The notes under the pieces were generated by a model. The model was given only the letters and a program-made list of their open reading frames with translations, was not told the origin of the DNA and made no database searches. DNA of 64,000 nucleotides from Flavobacterium sandaracinum. Lineage in GTDB: Bacteria > Bacteroidota > Bacteroidia > Flavobacteriales > Flavobacteriaceae. Positions 7,875 to 17,525 of the stretch are shown one piece after another (position 1 is the first letter of the stretch; every line of letters starts with the position of its first letter). The position numbers and the translations under genes were made by a program. Where the stretch lies: NCBI RefSeq assembly GCF_004349135.1, contig NZ_SMFN01000003.1, forward strand, positions 62,001 through 126,000, in the 5' to 3' direction.

Positions 7875-10343
7875 TTATTTTGGATTTAGAATTAATTCGA
7901 TTCTTTTGATAATATCCTCATAATGGTATTTTGTTTCTGTATTTACGGCTCTCGTTTTTGCAACTGACAAAGTACTTTTTAACGTGTTCAACTCACCTCT
8001 GACCAATCCTCTCACATCAGATTGTGCCACATTGTAAAAGTCAGAAGAGCGACCTGATTTGATTTCCTCTTTCATCAGATACCCCATTCTCTCGATGTAA
8101 GCACGTTGTAAGTTTCGTCTATAAATTGTTACATTGGTTGGCAAATCAGCTTCTTTCCAGATTCCTTTGCGCATATCCCCTAGTAAATCGAGTGCTTTAT
8201 AATTAGCCGTTCCCAATATTTCTGCATCCATTAATCTCCCAATACGCTCAAAGCTCATCACACTATTTACATGTCGGGCTTGTAAGTTTCTGAACCGCTC
8301 TGTGTATCCAGAATAATCAATATTTTTCAAGGTATTCACATTGACCAACCAGGTAGGAGAAGCAAAAGCATTTGTTTGTAACCATTGCATGGCTTCTTGT
8401 TGTTTCGCTTTTGAAACAACATCATAAATAGTTCCGTTTTGATTTGGCTTTTTAGTAGTTTCATACACCCCTCCAACATTTGTAACTACATGACCTACGT
8501 ACCTGCTCCAAACATCCAACATCTCTTTGTATAATTCGTCTAAATCTTCATAATCATTAGTAACATCACTAGTCCATTCTGATAAATGTGAGGCTACATA
8601 CTGCAAGTTTTTGAGTCCATAAGTACTTGCTTTCATGGCATTATTCCCTATATCTTCAGTTTGTGAAGTAGGATCGAAACTGCTGCTTTGTTTCCCATAT
8701 TTATAAATAATATTGTTAGATTTTTCCATGATCCATTGGTCTAATATAGGAACTTCATTCTCAGGTGATGTCACATTAGGAATTACTCTGTATCCCCAAT
8801 TAGTGGCATAATGATCGTATGGCCCCATTTTACGGATAAAACGAATATTTTTATCTCCAGGTTGAGCAATGTAATTAAAACGTGCATAATCCATCAAACT
8901 GGCTGCGATTCCGCTTTTTTGTGTAAAGTCACCATCTCGGTAGCTTTCGGTATCATAAGCACAACTTGCCCCCATATTGTGAGGAAATCCAAGCGCATGT
9001 CCCACTTCGTGAGCGATAACCATACGCATCATTTCACCCATTTCTTCATCACTTGTATTTAATGTTCGTGCTGTTGGATTTGCAGCTCCCGTTTCTAATA
9101 AATACCGGTTTCTGTAGGAGCGCAAGTGGTTGTGGTACCAAATCACGTCGCTCTCGATAATTTCTCCTGTTCTTGGATCAGATACACTTGGTCCAACCGC
9201 ATTACGCGTCGTACTCGCCACATACCGAATAACGGAATAGCGAATATCCTCTGGGCTGAAATCAGGATCTTGCTCCTTTGTTGGTGCATCTTTGGCAATA
9301 ATAGCATTTTTAAAACCAGCTGTTTCAAAAGGCTTTTGCCAATCTTCAATACCTTGCTTGATGTACTTGCGCAGTTTTTCAGGAGTAGCAGGATCTAAGT
9401 AGTACACGATGGGTTTGATGGGTTCTACCAACTCCCCTTTTGCGTAAGCGACAGGATCTTTAGGTTCTAATTTCCAGCGGCGAATGTACGTTTTACTATC
9501 TGATTTTAATTCCTCACTTCCATAATCGATTTGGCTCATAGTAAACCACCCAACGCGCGGATCTGCTAGGCGCGGTTGCATCAATTTTTCAGGCAATAAA
9601 ATCATCGATTGATTCATTTGAATACTGATCGTTTCTGCGTCTTCTTGACTTGGCGGCTTAGAAGCATTATAACTAAAATCTTGAATTACTTCAATATTTA
9701 ATGGGAAACTTTTCATCGTATTGATAAAACTACGGGATTCATCCAGTCCTTTTACTTTATAGGTTTCTCTCATTTCAGCTGATAATCCGCTGATCGATTT
9801 TACATCTGTACCGTAAAATTTAGTTACATCAATAACCGTATTTGCAGAATCTTTACTAAATGCTACAATATCAAAAGCGAATAAAGTGGGTTCATAATTG
9901 TTAGATTTAACTGATATACTGATTGGCAAACTGTCATTGGCTACTGCGCTAAATGATTTCAATTTAATTAAGATTTTATCTTGAAAACGTTGCCAAACAA
10001 TTAACTGCTCGTTCGTTTCGGATCCTGCATTTACATAGCCACCTCCAAGATTAGAGGGCAGTTTAGACAACCGACTTACTAAAAGCATGTCTTTATCTAA
10101 GTATTTATTCGGGATTTCGAAAAAATATTTTTTATCTACTTTGTGAACTGTAAACAAGCCTTCGTCTGAAATAGCCCCTTTAGTAATTACTTTGCTGTAT
10201 TCCTTGATGGTAGGTTCTGGCTTCTTTTCCGGAGCGGGAAGCGTAACCGCGTTTTTATCTTTTTTCCTCTTGGATTGGGCAAATTGGGTGGTGGGTACTA
10301 ACAATAGGGCTGCAATTGCAGTTAAAATGAAAAATTTCTTCAT
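7875..10343 (-). CDS. secreted zinc-dependent metalloprotease (DUF5117/DUF5118 type)
   Basis: This 822-residue protein starts with a signal peptide (KKFFILTAIAALLLVPTTQF). The zinc site is H445-E446-V-G-H449-A-L-G-F-P-H455-N, a metzincin-like HExxHxxGxxH, followed by MGAS. In this Bacteroidetes family an N-terminal DUF5118/DUF5117 region precedes the protease domain, and length and layout agree. It probably acts in the periplasm or outside the cell; natural substrates are unknown. It is a single gene with a -7 promoter box at 10373-10380 and its own terminator. Confidence 0.93.
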   Translation of the reverse strand: MKKFFILTAIAALLLVPTTQFAQSKRKKDKNAVTLPAPEKKPEPTIKEYSKVITKGAISDEGLFTVHKVDKKYFFEIPNKYLDKDMLLVSRLSKLPSNLGGGYVNAGSETNEQLIVWQRFQDKILIKLKSFSAVANDSLPISISVKSNNYEPTLFAFDIVAFSKDSANTVIDVTKFYGTDVKSISGLSAEMRETYKVKGLDESRSFINTMKSFPLNIEVIQDFSYNASKPPSQEDAETISIQMNQSMILLPEKLMQPRLADPRVGWFTMSQIDYGSEELKSDSKTYIRRWKLEPKDPVAYAKGELVEPIKPIVYYLDPATPEKLRKYIKQGIEDWQKPFETAGFKNAIIAKDAPTKEQDPDFSPEDIRYSVIRYVASTTRNAVGPSVSDPRTGEIIESDVIWYHNHLRSYRNRYLLETGAANPTARTLNTSDEEMGEMMRMVIAHEVGHALGFPHNMGASCAYDTESYRDGDFTQKSGIAASLMDYARFNYIAQPGDKNIRFIRKMGPYDHYATNWGYRVIPNVTSPENEVPILDQWIMEKSNNIIYKYGKQSSSFDPTSQTEDIGNNAMKASTYGLKNLQYVASHLSEWTSDVTNDYEDLDELYKEMLDVWSRYVGHVVTNVGGVYETTKKPNQNGTIYDVVSKAKQQEAMQWLQTNAFASPTWLVNVNTLKNIDYSGYTERFRNLQARHVNSVMSFERIGRLMDAEILGTANYKALDLLGDMRKGIWKEADLPTNVTIYRRNLQRAYIERMGYLMKEEIKSGRSSDFYNVAQSDVRGLVRGELNTLKSTLSVAKTRAVNTETKYHYEDIIKRIELILNPK

Positions 10344-10372
10344 TTAGTGGTTATTTAATGGTTATTCAATAT

Positions 10373-10380
10373 CAAAAATA
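10373..10380 (-). promoter_or_regulatory. -7 promoter element of the metalloprotease gene
   Basis: On the minus strand the sequence is TATTTTTG (TAnnTTTG consensus), about 30 bases before the start codon. No convincing -33 element is visible. Confidence 0.45.
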
Positions 10381-10555
10381 ATTTTTAGTGCCTTTAAACT
10401 GCATGTTAATCAATGTTTTAACTTTTAATTAACAACTGTTTTGTGTCAAATATTTTTTTCCTACTGTAATTCTCTGCTTTTTAGCCGCTAATTCCAATTG
10501 CATTTGATAAATATATTTTAAAGTGATTACAAGTTCTTACTGCTCTGCAATAATG

Positions 10556-11107
10556 GGTATTGTCAAAAGAATATTTCAAAAATTACTTTTGGTTCTTGTT
10601 TGTATCAAAGCAATACTTTATCCATTTTTGATGTTGTAGTTCAACACCAACCTGATTTATTTATTTTTCCTTGGCAACAAATCTATGGAGGCATTGATAA
10701 AAAGCGTATCCTTAAATCTTAATACGATCAGGTAGCCACACAGCCCACTTTTCAAAATTAATGGCAAAGTTCCTACTGATAAAAAGTATTTCTATAGTAG
10801 AGCACTTTATCCCCAATAGGAACCTGACTCAAGCTATTTAGGAGCTACGCATTGGAAATGGTTAGAGGAGGAACTGGAGAAACTCGCGTCTAATAGGTTA
10901 ATTGGTTCAGCATCTCAGTATGGGGTTGAATACAATGGGAATGAAGGTTGGGGAAATTTTCAGCTGGAGCAAAAAAACCTTAACTATCATCAAAATACAA
11001 AAGCTAACAGATTTAGCAAAACCAAAAAAAATGAAATTAAAGGTCCAATTAAGGCAAATTGTTTTGTCTTAATTACAATCTGTTGGAAAATAAAATTCCA
11101 AAAATAA
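10556..11107 (+). pseudogene. PhoD-like alkaline phosphatase remnant
   Basis: The first frame reads ISKITFGSCLYQSNTLSIFD, then PDLFIFPWQQIYGGIDKK, then a stop at 10720-10722, then YDQVATQPTFQ. The next frame reads a block with a TAG at 10817-10819, then THWKWLEEELEKLASNRLIG and SQYGVEYNGNEGWGNFQLEQ. These are the FGSC, PDLFIFLGDNIYGD, FQKL, WLExEL and SQFGIEYNGxExWxNFPHE blocks of PhoD-like phosphatases, in the right order. The segment that should hold the DDHDYG metal site is deleted, the GDN motif is altered, and the C-terminus is lost. At least one frameshift and two stops mark it as dead. Confidence 0.8.
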
Positions 11108-11242
11108 AAATAGAAGTTAGGCGCAGTACTGACAATCAGCGCACAGAATAAACGATTGGATTTGATAAAATTAGTTTTTGGTAAGTGCTACTGATTTTAG
11201 AAGAAAATCGAATCTAGAACAATAAAAAATATTACCAAAAAC

Positions 11243-11289
11243 GGTTCTCGATATACGTCACTTCGAGTAATGGAGCGTATCGATAAGTT
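11243..11289. repeat. intergenic hairpin repeat (REP-like)
   Basis: TTCTCGATATACG and CGTATCGATAAG form imperfect inverted arms around a CACTTCGAGTAATGG core. Elements of this TATCGA...CACTTCGAG type are common between genes in Flavobacteria; that is recalled, not searched. Confidence 0.4.
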
Positions 11290-11523
11290 TTTTCCGTTTA
11301 ACTGTACAAAAAAACTCTCGAATAGACGTTATTAATAATTACATCCAAAGGATTATAATAGTGTATTTTTACTTTGCTCTACCTAGAATTACAAAAGAAC
11401 TAAGCTTTAGAATGACACATTGATAGTTGCTAATTTCTTTTTGGATGCTTTTTGCAAAATAAAATATCGTTTTTATTCTGGCAAGTTGAAACAGATTTTT
11501 AATAATACCTAAAAAACAACATA

Positions 11524-11973
11524 ATGAATTGTAAATCATTAATTTATCTACTGGTAATAGCATCACTAATTGCTTGTAAGCAAAAGAGTGACGAATCAGA
11601 AAAGATCAAAAAACTATTAGAGACAGAATCAGCAACATGGAGAGCCAGAGATGGAAAAGCACATGCCGAATGCTGGCACATCCAGCCCTACAGTAGGATA
11701 TTAGTTTCAACAGCAGATGGAAAAACTTTAGATATTCCTGCTATTGCCATGACCAATACCGATCCAAAATCTATGGGAAATGGTGGCTATTCAGTCAATA
11801 CAAACTACAAAATGAGTATCAAAGAAAATAATGCTTGGGTAAGTCATGACGAAGTTTCTACCGCTAAAGATGGTAAAAGAAGTTACTCCCATGAAATTAG
11901 ATTGGTAGAAAAAATAAAAGGGCAATGGAAATTAGTTGGGCAATCCATTCATGTCTATAAATCAGAACGATAG
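11524..11973 (+). CDS. small lipoprotein with NTF2/SnoaL-like fold
   Basis: This 149-residue protein has a lipoprotein signal ending SLIACKQ. The mature part begins with an acidic helix (KIKKLLETESATWRARDGKA) and continues with short beta strands including KRSYSHEIRLVEKIKGQWKL. That is the pattern of NTF2/SnoaL-like domains, which often bind small ligands or act as enzymes. No catalytic residues can be assigned. It is a single gene beside the phosphatase wreck, and the fold call is by pattern only. Confidence 0.65.
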   Translation: MNCKSLIYLLVIASLIACKQKSDESEKIKKLLETESATWRARDGKAHAECWHIQPYSRILVSTADGKTLDIPAIAMTNTDPKSMGNGGYSVNTNYKMSIKENNAWVSHDEVSTAKDGKRSYSHEIRLVEKIKGQWKLVGQSIHVYKSER

Positions 11974-12061
11974 CAGCATTCCCAATAAGCTAAGATAAGT
12001 TTCACTTTATATTAACGAACATTTATCTATAGAATTGCATAATTTAATGTAATTATGCACC

Positions 12062-12451
12062 ATGACAATAGACTTTCAAAATACTACATTCATACGCTAT
12101 TTTTGGGGATTTATGTCCTTGTATGTTCTGAACTGTACCGTAGATTGTCCTAATGTTAATTCTTATTATGGTAAGGAGGATTTAACGTATAACGATCAGG
12201 AAAGTATTATAGAAATTTTTGTTGAAAAAATATTAGGATTCGAAGATGCAATCGCTGAGAACGAAGACAATGATATTGATAAAAGAATAGCGCACAAAAC
12301 CACTATTTTACTAGATTTTTTTGTCCTACCAAGTACTGGTTTACACTTGAATAAAAAATACACCTATTTCAAACAAGACAACTTAGTTGAGTTAAACCGT
12401 TCTATTGGTATACCCTATTTTGAAATTCACACTCCTCCACCTGAGGTTTAG
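12062..12451 (+). CDS. hypothetical protein, 129 aa
   Basis: I do not recognise this 129-residue protein. It has no signal peptide; the N-terminus has a short hydrophobic stretch (YFWGFMSLYVLNCTVDCPN) with two cysteines, the middle is acidic (GFEDAIAENEDNDIDKR), and the end is proline-rich (EIHTPPPEV). Codon use is like its neighbours and the frame is intact, so it is probably real. It stands alone between a lipoprotein and an outer membrane protein. Confidence 0.55.
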   Translation: MTIDFQNTTFIRYFWGFMSLYVLNCTVDCPNVNSYYGKEDLTYNDQESIIEIFVEKILGFEDAIAENEDNDIDKRIAHKTTILLDFFVLPSTGLHLNKKYTYFKQDNLVELNRSIGIPYFEIHTPPPEV

Positions 12452-12646
12452 TTTGTTATTGACACCGATTATCTATTCCATGTAGTCCAATGAAAATTGG
12501 ATTAATTTAACATTATATCGGTACTGTACACGTCCTGAAAGCATTCAGGAAAACTAAATTATACATACAATTGGTATCAAATCGCAAGTAACTGTCTTCT
12601 TTAGAAGATAAGGATACTTCGTTTTGGATCGTAAAAACAGATTAAA

Positions 12647-13519
12647 ATGGTTCCTAAATTTTTAAAAACATACAAATTCGTCTTAGTTTTAACGGTGCTA
12701 ACAATGGGTAGCTCTAAAGCACAAGAGAATGAAGCACAAAAAAAAAGCCTGGCAGATAGCCTTTACATACAAGAAGTAGAAAATCCAAGAAAACCAATTA
12801 AGGTTTTACATGCAGAGCCATTATACATTGACCTGATTAGAGATTTGGGAGCACTAAAAGGAGAAAAAGAATGGAATATAGGTATTGGAATGACTGATAA
12901 TATTACGCATGATGAATACACGGCATTAGTAGAATATGAATGGGCTCCAATAAATAGATTAGGACTTGAAGTAGAATTACCCTTCTCAATTTACTATCCT
13001 ACAAATGGCAACGCAGATACACCCGGAAGTAAACTCAATAGTATAAAATTAGCAGCACAATATACTTTTTTCGTTTCTGAAAAAAGGAAAACTTCAATGG
13101 CTGTCGGTTACATTCAAGAATTTGGATTGGCAGATTTTAAGAATTATGGAAATGACACTTTTTATACAGGAAATGGATACAATCCGTTTTTTGTAGCAGC
13201 CAAAAGATGGGGCCAAAATTTTCATACCTTACTCTATACAGGACCTCAATTTATACACCATTTTTCAGACAATGCAACAAGCACCAATTGGCAAATAAAT
13301 TCCAATTTTCATTATATGATACCAGGAACAAGAAATTTTATTGGTATTGAGTTCAATAAAGAGCTAAAAAAGAATGATTTTGACATGACTATCAGACCTC
13401 AAATGCGAGTGGTAATTACTGATAATTTGCTTGTTGGAATTGTAACAGGTATTCCCATCAATAGGGAGAATCAAAGATTTAGTAGTTTTTTACGATTGAT
13501 CTATGAACCTTCACATTAA
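12647..13519 (+). CDS. outer membrane protein of the HAEPLYIDLIRDLGA type
   Basis: This 290-residue protein has a signal peptide (KFVLVLTVLTMGSSKA) and a conserved block near residue 55, HAEPLYIDLIRDLGALKGEK. The rest alternates hydrophobic and polar residues with turns, as in a beta barrel (VEYEWAPINRLGLEVELPFS, VGYIQEFGLADF). It probably sits in the outer membrane. The family is conserved among Bacteroidetes and other phyla, but I know of no established function. It is followed by a long hairpin terminator. Confidence 0.7.
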   Translation: MVPKFLKTYKFVLVLTVLTMGSSKAQENEAQKKSLADSLYIQEVENPRKPIKVLHAEPLYIDLIRDLGALKGEKEWNIGIGMTDNITHDEYTALVEYEWAPINRLGLEVELPFSIYYPTNGNADTPGSKLNSIKLAAQYTFFVSEKRKTSMAVGYIQEFGLADFKNYGNDTFYTGNGYNPFFVAAKRWGQNFHTLLYTGPQFIHHFSDNATSTNWQINSNFHYMIPGTRNFIGIEFNKELKKNDFDMTIRPQMRVVITDNLLVGIVTGIPINRENQRFSSFLRLIYEPSH

Positions 13520-13549
13520 ATAAATAGTACAAAATATTTCCTGTTTAGC

Positions 13550-13600
13550 ATAAAATAGAAACCTCGCTTATAATTTAAATAATCGAGGTATCTATTTTAT
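13550..13600. terminator. long hairpin terminator
   Basis: A 17-bp stem ATAAAATAGAAACCTCG / CGAGGTATCTATTTTAT with one mismatch lies 31 bases after the outer membrane protein stop. The A- and T-rich flanks would let it work on both strands. Confidence 0.7.
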
Positions 13601-13783
13601 GATTTATATTTTTTGCAAAAATTAATAGGATATGTATTCTTATCAAAAACTAGGGTTTATTTCAAGATAGGAATACTTTTTATTTTCGAAATTAAGTAAA
13701 AGAACTGACTCACATAGAGGTGCTGCACTACATAATTACAAGAAAATGTATTGGTAACCTACTAAAACAAATTGTCCTACTTT

Positions 13784-14149
13784 TTATTTCTTGAGCAGCA
13801 AGCGTTTTACTCTAACAGATAATTCATTCGGACTGAATGGCTTTGTTATAAAGTCATCTGCTCCAAGCTCAAAAGCTTCCAAAACTGTTTTCTCCAGTCC
13901 CACTGCGGACAGCATTATTATTGGGATGTTTAATTTTAACTCGATTTTTACTTTTTTGACAATATCTAAACCGGTTACAAATGGCATCATAATATCTGAA
14001 ATTATTAAATCTGGATTTTCAGAAACAATTTTTTCTAAAGCAATCTGACCATTTGGACATAAAAGGACTTTATATCCTTCTCTAACCAATTTAAATTCCA
14101 TAGCTTTTGACATCATTTCGTCATCCTCAGCAACTAAAATTGTTTTCAT
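13784..14149 (-). CDS. single-domain response regulator (CheY-like receiver)
   Basis: This 121-residue protein is a receiver domain only. The acidic pocket is D9-D10 in LVAEDDEMM, the phosphoacceptor is D52 in LIISDIMMP, and the conserved lysine lies in FITKPFSPNEL. Without an output domain it probably relays phosphate or binds a partner. It lies 150 bases downstream of the hybrid kinase gene on the same strand and may belong to that phosphorelay. Confidence 0.9.
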   Translation of the reverse strand: MKTILVAEDDEMMSKAMEFKLVREGYKVLLCPNGQIALEKIVSENPDLIISDIMMPFVTGLDIVKKVKIELKLNIPIIMLSAVGLEKTVLEAFELGADDFITKPFSPNELSVRVKRLLLKK

Positions 14150-14303
14150 ACTAACTGGTTTTATAGATTCAAACTAAAAGCAAAACAATTTCATTCTCCT
14201 ATGACTTAATTTTTCAGGAGAATTAATTTACTAAAATAAGATTATTCACAGTGCCTTAAACGCATTTTCATCAAATGACAACACTTAAATCTCCCATTCA
14301 CTA

Positions 14304-16655
14304 TTAAAGCGCAACCACTTCCTGTAATTCGTTAATAGCCAACTGGCAAATCTCGTTTAAATTAATAACTTCATTTATTCTTGTTGATCCCAGAGGATTT
14401 GTTTCAATTTCTTTTTCAATAATGTCAACACATTGAGATGCTTTGATCATCCCCAACAAACTGAGAGAAGACTTAAGCTTATGAATTTCTTCTTTCAAAA
14501 TCTTGATGTCATTATTATCATTAGATTTCAGAATTATTTCCATTGTTTCAGGTGTATTTTCTAAAAAAAGCGAAATCATCTCTTTGATAAAATTCTCATC
14601 ACCTTCTGAAAAATCTTTCAAATATTTAAGATCAACTACTTTTTCTGTTGTTAGTTCTTCTTTTTTTGTGCCTAAAGAGTGCATCGTATCCCTTTTACTT
14701 ATATCTAAATTTAGATATAATTTATTCAATAACACATCAAAATCATAGGGCTTAGACAAATAATCATTCATTCCATTTTCAATACATTTTCGTTCTTCCT
14801 CTACCGTGGCGTGCGCTGTTAATGCTATAATTGGAATCATAGATTTTTCTCCCATATTGGACCTAATGTATTTAGTGAGTTCAATACCATCCATTTCAGG
14901 CATTTGAATGTCTAATAAAATAATATCATAAGCTGTTTTTTCTATTTTTTTAATGGCTGTGTTTCCGTTATCAGCAACATCAATTTCTTTTCCCCATTTT
15001 TCAAACACTTTGATTGCTAGAAGCTGGTTGAGTTCGTTGTCCTCCACTAAGAGTATTTTTACCTCCTTTAAGAAATCTGGAGATGTGGTTTTATTTGTCA
15101 ATTGAGGCGAAATAGTAATTCCTTTTTCCGCTTTTTTATACACTAAGGAAAAGGAGAATTCACTTCCCTTAGCAACTGCACTGTCAACACTAATTTTTCC
15201 TCCCTGCAACTCCACAAGTTTGCGTGTAATTGCAAGACCAAGTCCTGTTCCGCCATATTTTCTTGTTGTTTCATTTGATGCCTGATTGAAACTTTCAAAT
15301 ATGGAATCTACTTTATCACTTGGGATACCAATTCCAGTATCGATAATTGAAAATTTCAATTTACATTCTGATACTGTTTCCTGCACTTCGGTAACTACTA
15401 ATTCGACAAAACCTTTTTCAGTAAATTTCAGTGCGTTCCCCAATAAGTTTACTAATATTTGAGATAACTTCGTAGGATCACCAATTAGATTATCACTTAT
15501 TTTAGCATCAATATCGTATAATAATTTAATTTTCTTCTCTTTTGCATTTTGAGCCAATAACTCAATTACAGAATAAATTGTTTTTGATAATGAAAAGTTC
15601 ACCTCTTCGAAAGTCATTTTATCTGCTTCAATTTTAGAGAAGTCAAGAATGTCATTAATAATAAACATCAAGTTTTGACTGGCTTTTTTAATGGCCTCTA
15701 CACTCTGCTTTTGGTTATTATCTAATTTTGTACTTTCTAAAATTTTGGCAAACCCAATAATCCCGTTCATAGGAGTCCGGATCTCGTGACTCATATTGGT
15801 TAGAAACTGTTCTTTTATAACTACTGCTTTTTCAGCTAATTCCTTAGCTTTTATTAGCTCTGCTTCTGTTCGTTTTTGTTCAGTAATATCTTGAATGGTA
15901 CCTAGTATTTTGCAAGGTTTATCTTTTTCATCATTCAAACATTTAATAAATTGCTTGATGTATTTTACAGTTCCTTTTTTACTAGTGATACTATGATGGA
16001 ATTGCACTTCCGTTTTTGTTTCTTTAACATGCTTTAGATTCGTTTCAAAAAGGGCTAAGTCTTTGTCATCTGTAAAACAGGATTTAAAAAAATCTACTGA
16101 CACAGTCTTCTCATTTTCAACTTCAAAAATAGTAAAAAACTCATCTGAAAAATAGACCTCATTGTTGCTTAAATTGACTTCCCAACTTCCTATTTTTGCT
16201 AATTTTTGAGCTTCAAGAAGTCGATTTGAATTGACTTTCAGCGCTAGTTCAGTAACTTTTCTGAGTTTTAAACTCTCATGCAATTTAATGGCATTCCTGA
16301 TGCTTTGAGACACTCCATCTGGAGTCAGTAACGTTTTTGGAATATAATCTGAGGCACCACTTAATATTGCTTGACTAGCGATTTTTTCGTCTCCCTGTGA
16401 GGTTACAAAAATTACAGGTGTCTCAATATCTAAATCTCTAATTTTTTTCAAAAAAGAAATTCCATCGGTATCGGGCATCATGTAATCTAAAAATATTAAG
16501 TCATACTCCAATTTTGTAATTTTTTCGATACCTCCTTTTGCTGAAAAAACGCTATCTACTTCTGCAATTATACCAGATTGCGAAATGGAACGAGTGATAG
16601 TGATCGCGTCGATTTTATCATCGTCAATTATTAATATTTTTAAAACTTGGGCCAT
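14304..16655 (-). CDS. hybrid sensor histidine kinase (REC-PAS-HisKA-HATPase-REC-Hpt)
   Basis: This 783-residue protein lacks membrane segments. In order it has a receiver (D57 in LIFLDYMMP), a PAS domain (about 150-265), HisKA with NMSHEIRTPMNGIIGF, an ATPase domain with NLLGNALKFTEKG, DTGIGIP and GTGLGLAI, a second receiver (LLVEDNELNQLLA, LLDIQMPEMDG) and a C-terminal Hpt domain with IHKLKSSLSLLGM. All phosphorelay modules are therefore in one cytoplasmic protein. An N-terminal receiver suggests it is itself controlled by another kinase, possibly those upstream in the cluster. The separate receiver at 13784 could take its Hpt phosphate. Confidence 0.92.
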   Translation of the reverse strand: MAQVLKILIIDDDKIDAITITRSISQSGIIAEVDSVFSAKGGIEKITKLEYDLIFLDYMMPDTDGISFLKKIRDLDIETPVIFVTSQGDEKIASQAILSGASDYIPKTLLTPDGVSQSIRNAIKLHESLKLRKVTELALKVNSNRLLEAQKLAKIGSWEVNLSNNEVYFSDEFFTIFEVENEKTVSVDFFKSCFTDDKDLALFETNLKHVKETKTEVQFHHSITSKKGTVKYIKQFIKCLNDEKDKPCKILGTIQDITEQKRTEAELIKAKELAEKAVVIKEQFLTNMSHEIRTPMNGIIGFAKILESTKLDNNQKQSVEAIKKASQNLMFIINDILDFSKIEADKMTFEEVNFSLSKTIYSVIELLAQNAKEKKIKLLYDIDAKISDNLIGDPTKLSQILVNLLGNALKFTEKGFVELVVTEVQETVSECKLKFSIIDTGIGIPSDKVDSIFESFNQASNETTRKYGGTGLGLAITRKLVELQGGKISVDSAVAKGSEFSFSLVYKKAEKGITISPQLTNKTTSPDFLKEVKILLVEDNELNQLLAIKVFEKWGKEIDVADNGNTAIKKIEKTAYDIILLDIQMPEMDGIELTKYIRSNMGEKSMIPIIALTAHATVEEERKCIENGMNDYLSKPYDFDVLLNKLYLNLDISKRDTMHSLGTKKEELTTEKVVDLKYLKDFSEGDENFIKEMISLFLENTPETMEIILKSNDNNDIKILKEEIHKLKSSLSLLGMIKASQCVDIIEKEIETNPLGSTRINEVINLNEICQLAINELQEVVAL

Positions 16656-16666
16656 ATAGTATGCTG

Positions 16667-17089
16667 TTATTTTTGACTAGAAAATTCGATAATATTCCAA
16701 TAATCATTGAGGACTGTCATAAATGAGTTTAGAGTTTGGCTTTCGAATGACATGGGAATATAGCCTGCAATATTCAAATTCAAAGCTGCTACTTTATTTT
16801 TATCAGTTTTTGAATCTGTAATTACAAAAACTAAAATTGATTTTAAATCGGTATGATTTCGTATCGCATTCAAGAACTGTAATCCTTTATTATTTGTACT
16901 ATTGATATCGATTAAAATTATTTTAGGTATAGGAATTATTTTTTCAGAGCCATCCAACATAGACCAAGCCTCCTTTTCATTGGCAGCGGAAAATAAAGTA
17001 TATTTTACGTCTATTTCTGAAAAAGATTTTCTGATGTTTTGGATTAGAGACTTTCTATTATCAATCAGCAGAATACTTGCATTTCCCAT
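16667..17089 (-). CDS. degenerate receiver-domain protein
   Basis: This 140-residue protein is clearly related to the Rcp1-like receiver encoded next to it (17111-17521), sharing IPIPKIILIDIN and the NLNIAGYI block. The phosphoacceptor aspartate D61 is kept. However, the acidic pocket reads LIDN instead of VEDD, and the two residues that would hold the conserved lysine are missing (YI-PMSFES against YILKPLSFEK). Standard phosphorylation-driven switching is therefore doubtful; it may be a pseudo-receiver or a decoy partner. The gene lies 11 bases before the hybrid kinase and is in the same transcript. Confidence 0.8.
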   Translation of the reverse strand: MGNASILLIDNRKSLIQNIRKSFSEIDVKYTLFSAANEKEAWSMLDGSEKIIPIPKIILIDINSTNNKGLQFLNAIRNHTDLKSILVFVITDSKTDKNKVAALNLNIAGYIPMSFESQTLNSFMTVLNDYWNIIEFSSQK

Positions 17090-17110
17090 AACAAAAATGA
17101 GTTGGATATA

Positions 17111-17521
17111 TTAAAGTTCACATAATTGCCAGAAATTCTTGAGAGTAGCTACTGAAGTCAAAAACTTTTCAAAAGAAAGTGGCTTAAGAATATATCCTGC
17201 AACATTCAAATTGTAAGCATTTATCTTGTCGCTATCTTCATTTGAAGTGGTCATAACAAAAACAGATATGTTTTTAAGTTTCTCGTTTTCTCTCATTATC
17301 TTCAAAAACTCAATCCCATTCATTTTAGGCATATTAATATCAAGAATGATAATTTTTGGCAGCGGAATAATTTGATTTTCTAGCATTTCGAGTGCTTCCA
17401 CCCCATTTCCTGCAACAAATAGTGGGTTCATGATATTATTTTTAGAGAATGCTCTTTTTACATTCATCACATCTACTTCATCGTCTTCGACCAATAAAAT
17501 ATTTACCAATTTTTGGTTCAT
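17111..17521 (-). CDS. Rcp1-like single-domain response regulator
   Basis: This 136-residue receiver has all switch residues: E12-D13-D14 in LLVEDDEVD, phosphoacceptor D61 in IIILDINMP, and lysine in YILKPLSF. It belongs to the type often paired with phytochrome-like or PAS-containing kinases, whose stand-alone regulators carry a C-terminal extension. It starts 4 bases after the short kinase gene ends, which suggests translational coupling and a functional pair. Confidence 0.9.
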   Translation of the reverse strand: MNQKLVNILLVEDDEVDVMNVKRAFSKNNIMNPLFVAGNGVEALEMLENQIIPLPKIIILDINMPKMNGIEFLKIMRENEKLKNISVFVMTTSNEDSDKINAYNLNVAGYILKPLSFEKFLTSVATLKNFWQLCEL

Positions 17522-17525
17522 AATT

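Larger units (their letters stand above)
10344..11523. other. 1.18-kb gene-free stretch holding a pseudogene and a hairpin repeat
   Basis: Between the metalloprotease and the small lipoprotein gene there is no intact ORF. The stretch holds the metalloprotease promoter region, the PhoD-like phosphatase wreck (10556-11107) and a hairpin repeat near 11243-11289. The remaining AT-rich sequence shows nothing I can name. Confidence 0.7.
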
